Source: Mycobacterium genavense ATCC 51234 (lineage in GTDB: Bacteria; Actinomycetota; Actinomycetes; Mycobacteriales; Mycobacteriaceae). Taken from it: a stretch of DNA of 64,000 bases. Of the stretch, positions 58,093 through 64,000 are shown piece by piece; within the stretch, counting starts at the first letter, position 1, and the number at the start of each line of letters is the position of its first letter. The notes below the pieces were generated by a model. The model was not told where the DNA came from. It saw only the letters and a program-made list of their open reading frames with translations, and made no database searches. The position numbers and the translations under genes are program-made. The stretch is from assembly GCF_000526915.1 (NCBI RefSeq), contig NZ_JAGZ01000002.1, forward strand, positions 558,001 to 622,000, read 5' to 3'.

Positions 58093-59508
58093 GTGGCGAA
58101 GACGTTCGCCGGTGCGCGGCTAAGGCGGCTACGTGAGGAGCACGGGCTCACTCAGGTAGCGCTGGCGCGCGCCCTGGGATTGTCGACCAGTTACGTCAAC
58201 CAGCTGGAAAACGACCAGCGTCCGATCACCGTCCCGGTGCTGCTCACTCTCACCGAGCGATTCGATTTGCCGACCCAGTATTTCGCGCCCGACTCCGATG
58301 CCCGACTGGTCGCGGACCTGCGCGAAATCTTCGCCGAGGGTCCCGCGACGGCCGGGCAGATCGAGGAACTCGTCGCCCGCATGCCGGAGGTGGGCCAGAC
58401 GCTGGTCAGCCTGCACCGCCGGGTGCACGACGCCACCGCCGACCTCGAAGCGCTGCACAGCCGGGCCAACGCCGAGACATTGGCGCCACCGTCTCAGCCG
58501 ATGCCGTTCGAGGAGGTCCGGGACTTCTTCTACGACCGCAAGAACTACATCGGGGATCTGGACGTCGCCGCCGAGCAGCTGTTCAGCGAAAACCGTTTGC
58601 ACACAGGAGGACTCGACGCCCAACTGGCATCGTTTGTTCGCAACAACCTCGGTGTCACCGTGATCATCGACGACGGTCAAGTCTTGCAGCCCAACTCAAA
58701 GCGGCTGTTTCGTCCCGAGACGCGCACCTTGTATCTGGCCCGCTGGCTGCGTCCGGACCAGCGCGCCTTCCAGTTGGCGACCCAGATCGCGTTGCTCACC
58801 CAGGCCGAGTTGATCAGTGCCATCATTGCCGGCGACGACCGGCTCAGCGATGACGCCCGCGGCGTGGCGCGCATCGGGCTGGCCAACTATTTCGCCGGCG
58901 CGCTGCTGTTGCCCTACCAAAGATTCCTCGAGGCCGCGGAGGGCGTGCGCTACGACATCGACCGGCTGGCAAGGGGTTTCGAGGTGGGCTTCGAAACCAT
59001 CTGCCACCGGTTGTCGACGCTGCAACGCCCCGGTGCGCGCGGCGTCTCGTTCATCTTCGTCCGGACCGACAGCGCGGGAAACATCTCTAAACGACAGTCC
59101 GCCAACGCTTTTCACTTCTCCCGGGTGGGCGGCAACTGCCCCCTATGGGTGGTCCACCATGCCTTCTCCCGCCCCGGGCAATTCTTGACCCAGATCGCTC
59201 AAATGCCTGATGGCCGAACTTATTTCTGGATCGCCAGGACCACGACAAGCGAGCCCAGCCGCTATCTCGGCCTGGACAAGAGCTTCGCGATCGGGCTCGG
59301 CTGCGACGTAACCCACGCCGAGAAGCTGATCTACTCGGCCGGCATCGATCTGACGGACACCGAGGTGGTAGTGCCGATCGGTGCGGGATGTAAGATCTGC
59401 GACCGACCCGCCTGTCCGCAACGCGCGTTCCCCTATCTGGGCCATCCGGTGCACGTCGACCCGCACTCCAGCACCGATCTGCCCTATCCACCGGCAATCA
59501 CGTCCTAA
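58093..59508 (+). CDS. prpR: Propionate-responsive transcription activator PrpR (RamB-like)
   Basis: The 471-residue regulator has an N-terminal helix-turn-helix (LTQVALARALGLSTSYVNQL), an IrrE-like central domain and a C-terminal domain with four cysteines in GCKICDRPACPQR that bind a [4Fe-4S] cluster in the M. tuberculosis protein. It activates prpDC with propionyl-CoA. I start at GTG 58093 (VAKTFAGARLRRLREEHG), matching the family; no Shine-Dalgarno is visible, suggesting leaderless translation. The open frame continues 21 codons upstream. Confidence 0.92.
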   Translation: MAKTFAGARLRRLREEHGLTQVALARALGLSTSYVNQLENDQRPITVPVLLTLTERFDLPTQYFAPDSDARLVADLREIFAEGPATAGQIEELVARMPEVGQTLVSLHRRVHDATADLEALHSRANAETLAPPSQPMPFEEVRDFFYDRKNYIGDLDVAAEQLFSENRLHTGGLDAQLASFVRNNLGVTVIIDDGQVLQPNSKRLFRPETRTLYLARWLRPDQRAFQLATQIALLTQAELISAIIAGDDRLSDDARGVARIGLANYFAGALLLPYQRFLEAAEGVRYDIDRLARGFEVGFETICHRLSTLQRPGARGVSFIFVRTDSAGNISKRQSANAFHFSRVGGNCPLWVVHHAFSRPGQFLTQIAQMPDGRTYFWIARTTTSEPSRYLGLDKSFAIGLGCDVTHAEKLIYSAGIDLTDTEVVVPIGAGCKICDRPACPQRAFPYLGHPVHVDPHSSTDLPYPPAITS

Positions 59509-59607
59509 ACGGTTCGGTGGACGTGAATTCCGCGCGAACCCACTGCTGGCATCTAGCGATCGGTGTAGTTTGCTGCTCAGCAGCCAACTGCAACCGAGGA
59601 GCCGGTC

Positions 59608-60975
59608 GTGGCGGACGTCGATTACTGCGTGGTCGGGGCGGGTTTCGCCGGTTTGACCGCGGCCCTGCGGTTGAAGCAGGCGGGGCACTCGGTGGCCTTG
59701 CTGGAAGCCCGTGACCGGGTAGGCGGTCGCACCTTCACCGAAACTCACCCGGACGGAACGTGGGTCGACCGCGGTGGCGCGTGGATCGGGCCGGGACAGG
59801 ACCGCATCTACGCGTTGATGGACGAGTTCGGCGTGCCGGAATACAAGCAGCACAACGACGGCGACGCGATGATGATGATCATCGACGGCAGGAAACACCG
59901 CTACGGTGGCACCATCCCGTGGACGATGAGCCCATGGTCGGTCGCGAACCTGGGGCTCGGAATGGCCTCCATCGAGAAGATGTGCAAGGAGATTCCGCGC
60001 GAAGCCCCGTAGGAAGCCAAGAAGGCCGATGAGTGGGACCGCATCAGCATCGGCGAATGGATCCACTCGAACACCGCCTCCAAACAGGCCGCCGCGATGC
60101 TGGACATGGCTTTCGCGGGCCTCTACACCTCGGCGGCGTCGGAGACGTCGCTGCTATGGGACCTGCTGCAGACGGCGTCGGCCGGCGGAATCACCTTCGC
60201 GATTTCGGGCAAGGGCGGCTCCCAAGATGCCCGCCCGGTCGGTGGGATGGGAGCCCTGCACCGGCCGCTGGTGGCCGAACTCGGTGACGCGCTGCATCTT
60301 TCGCAGCCCGTCGGGCAGATCGCCCAAGACGCCGACGGCGTGACGATCAGCGCGTCCGATCTGACGGTGCGGGCGCGGCTGGTCGTGGTCGCGATCCCGC
60401 TGGCAATCGCCACGTCCATCCGCTACGAGCCGGCGCTGCCGGTGGATCGCGCGTTCCTGCACCAGCGCATCCCAAGCGGCGCGGTGATCAAGACCTCGGT
60501 CTTTTACGACGAGCCGTTCTGGCGTGCCGACGGGTTGTCGGGCCAGACCGCCGCACCGGGATCCCCGGCCACCCTGACCATCGACGCCTACACCGACACG
60601 GCGGACAAGGGCATCATGTGCGTCATCACCGAGGGACCGGCGGCGCGCCGGTTGACCGGGCTCGACGAGGCCGAGCAGAAAGAGATTTTGGTCGGCGAGC
60701 TCGTCGACCGGTTCGGCGCCAAGGCCAACGCACACCGCGAATTCCATTTGCAGAACTGGACGGTGGATCGCTATTCCGGTGGCGGCATGATCGGCCACGC
60801 CCCCACCGGCGTGCTAACCGAATTCGGTTACACCCTGCGAGAACTCTGCGGTCGCATCCATTGGGCCGGAACCGAGAGTTCGGCGATCATGTGCGGGTGG
60901 ATCGACGGGGCGATTCGGTCCGGCGAGCGCGCCGCGGCCGAAGTGGCCGCCGCCGAGACCGCCGCCGTCGCCTAG
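59608..60975 (+). pseudogene. Flavin-containing amine oxidase with a single amber codon
   Basis: MADVDYCVVGAGFAGLTAAL is the FAD-binding motif, followed by ALLEARDRVGGRTF and RGGAWIGPGQDR. TAG at 60010-60012 interrupts the frame after PREAP, where Trp (PREAPWEAKKADEWD) is expected; TGG to TAG is one base. The remaining 321 codons are clean, ending with the amine-oxidase C-terminal motif IHWAGTESSAIMCGWIDGAI. GAGGAG lies before the GTG start. Only the stop disables it. Confidence 0.88.
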
Positions 60976-60988
60976 GCGCGCACACCCA

Positions 60989-61068
60989 CCTGGTCAGCCC
61001 CGGGGTGCTTTCCCGAAAAGGCAGTGCCACAATGGGCCGAATGTCGGCATTGCGGGGGCCTGACCAGG
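60989..61068. other. Nested inverted repeats before the GGDEF gene
   Basis: CCTGGTCAG (60989-60997) and CTGACCAGG (61060-61068) form an outer stem continued by CCCC/GGGG after a one-base bulge. Inside, CAATG...CCGA-ATG-TCGG-CATTG forms a second hairpin (61030-61052). The element ends 12 bases before the GGDEF ATG. It may terminate the amine oxidase transcript or fold in the GGDEF leader. Confidence 0.6.
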
Positions 61069-61080
61069 AAAGTTGACGAC

Positions 61081-62105
61081 ATGGGTGTTAGCGTCGCACA
61101 CCCGTTCGGTCGTCGAGCTATGCGGCGGTATCGGCTTCGGCTCAGTGCCGATTCCGGTAATGGTTTCTACGGCAGCCAACAGGTCCGGTTGTTGCGAATT
61201 TACTTGGGCGCCACCACTTTCCTGTTCACCTACGGCGTGGTGTTCAGCTTGTTCCCGATCCACCCGGGCCAAATACCGGGCAGGCCCGGCGGCGGCATCG
61301 CGGCGATCGCCCTGGGCCTGGCCGCCCTGGTCTGGCTGGCCGTGCGGCCGGACAAACCCGCGCCGGCCACCGCCGTGGCGATCGTGGCCACCCCGATCGT
61401 GATGGCATTCCACGTGGCGATCACCGTCGAGTTCGCGTGCCTGATCGCGCCGATGTTTCTGGCGATGTACCTGCGCGCGTTCTACCCGCCGCGCCGTGGC
61501 GTGAGCCTGGTCGCGATCCTCACCCTGGCGTCGGTCGTCGCCCTGGCGATCTCGCACACGGCCAGGTTGTACATCGACTACCTGATCTCCGCGATCGCTA
61601 TCGTCGGGGCCGCCGAGTCGTTCGGGCTGCTGATGCGGGCCCTGCTCAATGCGGCGTGCACCGACCCGCTGCCCGGCTGCTCAACCGCGCGGGCTGGGAG
61701 ATCGCCACCGCCGACCTGTTGGCCCGATCGCGTTCGGCGAAGGTCACCGTAATCGTGCTCGACATCGACAACTTCAAGACGATCAATGACACCCAGGGGC
61801 ATCTCGCCGGCGACCAACACCTGGTCAGCCGCGCGGATTGTTGGCGAAAGCTAGCGTCCGCCGATGCCGTTCTGGCCAGGCTCGGCGGCGACGAGTTCGC
61901 GGTGTGTATCGCCGACGACGCGGACCTGACGCCGGCCCGCGCGCAGAAGTTTGTCGCCGACGTCCGCGTGCACACCCCGAACACCAGCATCGGCACCGCG
62001 TCGCGTAGCGGTGCGAGCGCCGACATCGCCGCGCTGTACGCCGAGACCGACGCCGAACTCTACGAAGCCAAGCGCAAAAAGCTTCCGGGCGCCCTGGGGA
62101 TCTAG
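61081..62105 (+). pseudogene. Membrane-bound diguanylate cyclase (GGDEF), frameshifted
   Basis: Five or six membrane helices (residues 35-195) precede a GGDEF domain. One G is lost at 61675-61676 in TDPLTGLLNRAGWEIATADL, exactly where the cyclase domain begins, so the GGDEF part (DIDNFKTINDTQGHLAGDQH, then LARLGGDEFAV) is in another frame. Reconstruction gives 341 residues with an intact GGDEF active site and no EAL domain. Its stop shares CTAG with convergent doxX. As it stands only the membrane part would be made. Confidence 0.86.
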
Positions 62106-62614
62106 CCGGCTTGCTTGGCCGGCGGACGGTAGAAGATCAGCAGCAGCCCCAGCCCGCCGGCGAGCCCGAGGCCCACCGCGATCAGCAGCCCGTTCCAGCC
62201 CATCAGCGGATTGTTGACCCCGAAAATCACCGAGTCCAGGCTGAACCGGCCGGGCCCCAGGGCCGCCACCGCGATGGCGCTGACCACCAGGACCAGGTTG
62301 TACTCCCAGCCCTCTTTGACGATGAAGAAACCGTTAGCGCGGTGCACGGTCCAGGCCGCGACCAGCATCAGGGCGACAAAGCCCGCGACCGGGATCGGCG
62401 TGAGCAGCCCGGCCGCCAGCCCCAGCCCGGCGGCGAGCTCGGTGGTGGCGGCCACCGTCGCGTGGAACTTGCCCGGCTTCATACCGATGCTCTCGAACCA
62501 GCGCGCGGTACCCGGTATGCGGCCTCCGCCGAAGAACTTGTTGTAGCCATGCGCGGCCAATGTCACGCCCAGCACCAGCCGCAGGATCAGCAATCCGACG
62601 TCGTAGGGAGTCAT
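62102..62614 (-). CDS. DoxX family membrane protein
   Basis: The 170-residue four-helix membrane protein has the DoxX pattern LLILRLVLGVTLAAHGYNKF and WFESIGMKPGKFHATVAATTE. Some mycobacterial DoxX proteins work with superoxide dismutase and a thioredoxin-like protein; no such neighbours are visible here. It is intact. Its ATG overlaps a possible upstream ORF stop as ATGA. Confidence 0.86.
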   Translation of the reverse strand: MTPYDVGLLILRLVLGVTLAAHGYNKFFGGGRIPGTARWFESIGMKPGKFHATVAATTELAAGLGLAAGLLTPIPVAGFVALMLVAAWTVHRANGFFIVKEGWEYNLVLVVSAIAVAALGPGRFSLDSVIFGVNNPLMGWNGLLIAVGLGLAGGLGLLLIFYRPPAKQAG

Positions 62615-62943
62615 ACGTGCAAACCTAGATCATCGGGCGGATCGGGTAACAGCAACGGTGAGGGAGCACCGCGTGCGTTGTCGCGATTGCCGAAAACCAG
62701 CGGAGCCGGGAGCCGCCTATCGCACCCGACAACGGCGCTCCCGACGGCGTCGGGCATGCGGCCGCCTCCACCGACGATGCCGCGGTATAGCTGACCGGCG
62801 ACGCGGATCATCCGCGCGAAATTTCTGGGCGACGCGATCCGGGTGGCGCGTGCAGGCCCGACTGTGCCGATCATCGAGCCGGTCGCAACCCAGGCACCGC
62901 GGGGCTGACCCGCGAGGAAGCGGCGAGATCCGGAGACGCGCAA
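62611..62943 (-). other. Open frame of uncertain status between doxX and the WS/DGAT gene
   Basis: A 110-residue frame ending at 62611 overlaps the doxX ATG as ATGA, which would suit a real upstream gene. The segment ARMIRVAGQLYRGIVGGGGR looks protein-like, but the ends are Arg/Pro-rich and low in pattern. It could be a remnant of a decayed gene. I see no other gene in the 334 bases from 62615 to 62948. Confidence 0.3.
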
Positions 62944-62948
62944 TACGT

Positions 62949-64000
62949 CTACAGCGCGGCGTCGAGCAACTCCAGGTAGGTGTCCATGTCGGCGATCACG
63001 GACTCCGCCGTGTGGACGCTGATCGCGATGGTCTCGCCGATGCCGTGCACTCCATGTGTCAGACCCATCGACGTGTCAGACCCATCGACGGCGACAGCCC
63101 GGGATAGCCGGCCGTCAGCACCACCGGCGCGTCCCCGAACTGCAGATCGGCGGGCCCGCGGTTGACACTGGACACCACGGTGTTGCCCGACACCTGCGCG
63201 GGCCGGGCCCCGAAGTCGAATTGTGAAACGCCCCAACGTAGTAGCGGAGCGGGCACCGCGGCGAATGCACGGTCCCCCGCGCGTGTGGCGGGATGTTCGA
63301 ATCGCCGCCGCCCGTTGGCCAGGTCGGCGACGATCCAGCCGCGCGTCCAGTTCGAGCCGCGGGTAGATCCCGACCACGATATTGCCGAAATGGTTATTAG
63401 CTTGGGGCACACCGGGTTTGGCCATCGGAACCTCCGCGCCCAGTGCGTCGGACCCGGCGGCAAGCAGCCGCGACAGCGCGGTCGACACGGCGGCGAGCAC
63501 CGCGACGGTGACGCTGGGTCCACGTAGCTGTGCCCGCTGTCGCACGAGTGTGCGGATCGAACGGGCGCCGTCGGGGCCGGCGTTGGTGGCCAGCGGCGGC
63601 CGGCTGCCGACCCCCGGCGCCAGCAGCCCCGCCCGGGTGTCGCGAAGCAGCCCGCGATGCCTCCAGGCGGCCTCGGCGGCCCGCCAGGCGAAGCAGCCCG
63701 GCGACGCCCGTCGCACCGCGGGCACCGGAGCGTCCCGGCCGAACAGCCAGCCCGCCAGCGCCGCACCGCGTGCGCCGTCGGCCAGCGCGTGCGATGTTTG
63801 CAGGACCGTAACGACGCCCGGCCTGTCGACACCGGGAATGCCGAGCACCGGTGTGAACACGTGCAGCCGCCAGGGCACGCGCCGGAGGTCCAGCTGGCTG
63901 TCGGCCAAGCGCGCCACCGCCGCCAGGCAGGCCTGCCAGCCGTGATCGGCCACGTCGTGGCGAACGACCTGCTCGGGCGAGACCGTCGTGGGGACCCACC
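62949..64000 (-). pseudogene. WS/DGAT-like acyltransferase, broken and cut by the window edge
   Basis: The frame is open from the window edge (PTTVSPEQVVRHDVADHGWQ) to an acyltransferase core in which the usual HHXXXDG reads SHALADG. A shift near 63335 (+1 or -2) moves the frame to VADLANGRRRFEHPATRAGD and SQFDFGARPAQVSGNTVVSS. A 17-bp tandem duplication at 63056-63089 returns it for the last residues (HGVHGIGETIAISVHTAE), ending at 62949. About 90 residues between are read in a wrong frame. The start lies outside the window. Confidence 0.8.
63056..63089. repeat. 17-bp perfect tandem duplication in the WS/DGAT gene
   Basis: GTGTCAGACCCATCGAC occurs twice head to tail. On the minus strand it duplicates the codons around PSMGLTHG and restores the frame lost near 63335. 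Confidence 0.95.

Noticed and set aside
60989..61068. A c-di-GMP (GEMM) riboswitch before the GGDEF gene
   Set aside because: The conserved GEMM core sequences and tetraloop receptor are not recognisable; only inverted repeats are seen.
1..64000. Insertion sequences, prophage or plasmid genes
   Set aside because: No transposase, integrase, phage structural or replication protein was seen in any frame, and gene order follows conserved mycobacterial synteny blocks.

Overview
The window looks like the chromosome of a slow-growing Mycobacterium of the M. avium complex type. The evidence is high G+C, adjacent PPE and PE genes, the phosphatidylinositol-mannoside operon (pgsA-patA-pimA), WS/DGAT acyltransferases, an MmpL gene, DosR-type boxes and leaderless GTG starts. 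As I remember it, the order from 1 to about 17 kb follows M. tuberculosis fadD9-ruvCAB-yebC-pdxT-tesB-pdxS-PPE-nudix-pimA-patA-pgsA-HIT-thrS (Rv2590 to Rv2614c). The stretch 19.7-29 kb follows Rv2616-Rv2629, and 36.6-59.5 kb follows Rv1129c-Rv1144 in inverted order.

The main property of the window is gene decay. About twenty genes carry frameshifts, in-frame stops or truncations: PPE, PE-PPE, two alpha/beta hydrolases, a thioesterase, an aldo-keto reductase, two WS/DGAT genes, the Rv2629-like gene and its small neighbour, pcaB, a hemerythrin gene, mmpL, echA, a two-domain SDR, a thiolase, an aldehyde dehydrogenase with a facing NAD(P)-binding fragment, an amine oxidase and a GGDEF gene. Housekeeping genes (ruvABC, yebC, pdxST, pimA operon, thrS, metE, prpBCD) are intact. 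That bias favours real reductive evolution over random base-calling error and would fit a host-restricted, M. lepraemurium-like lineage; the species is an inference. Several lesions are perfect short tandem duplications of 10-24 bp, which look like one mutational signature.

Layout. 0-8.2 kb: carboxylic acid reductase 3' end, ruvCAB operon, yebC, pdxS-tesB-pdxT. 8.4-10.8 kb: broken PPE and PE-PPE. 10.8-17.1 kb: six-gene overlapping operon thrS to nudix. 17.3-19.7 kb: three broken genes. 19.7-23.9 kb: DUF1990, then a ferredoxin / Cys-rich regulator / membrane protein / cupin / nitronate monooxygenase operon sharing a palindromic operator with a divergent methyltransferase. 23.9-29.7 kb: WS/DGAT, SRPBCC and hydrolase genes and Rv2629-like genes around two DosR-like boxes. 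29.8-34.4 kb: EthR-like regulator and a Rieske-hemerythrin-pcaHGB cluster. 34.5-36.1 kb: mmpL remnant. 36.6-49.6 kb: acyl-CoA and lipid catabolism, including a type III PKS / methyltransferase / flavoprotein triad of the SrsABC or polyketide-quinone kind. 49.6-52.3 kb: cobalamin riboswitch and metE. 52.3-59.5 kb: DUF3556 protein, a small secreted protein, prpDBC and divergent prpR. 59.6-64 kb: amine oxidase, GGDEF, DoxX and a second broken WS/DGAT gene cut by the window edge.

Functionally the intact genes cover Holliday-junction resolution, PLP synthesis, PIM lipid synthesis, methionine synthesis under B12 control, propionyl-CoA disposal by the methylcitrate cycle and probable polyketide-quinone synthesis. 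The decayed genes are mostly lipid or aromatic catabolism, secreted antigens and signalling.
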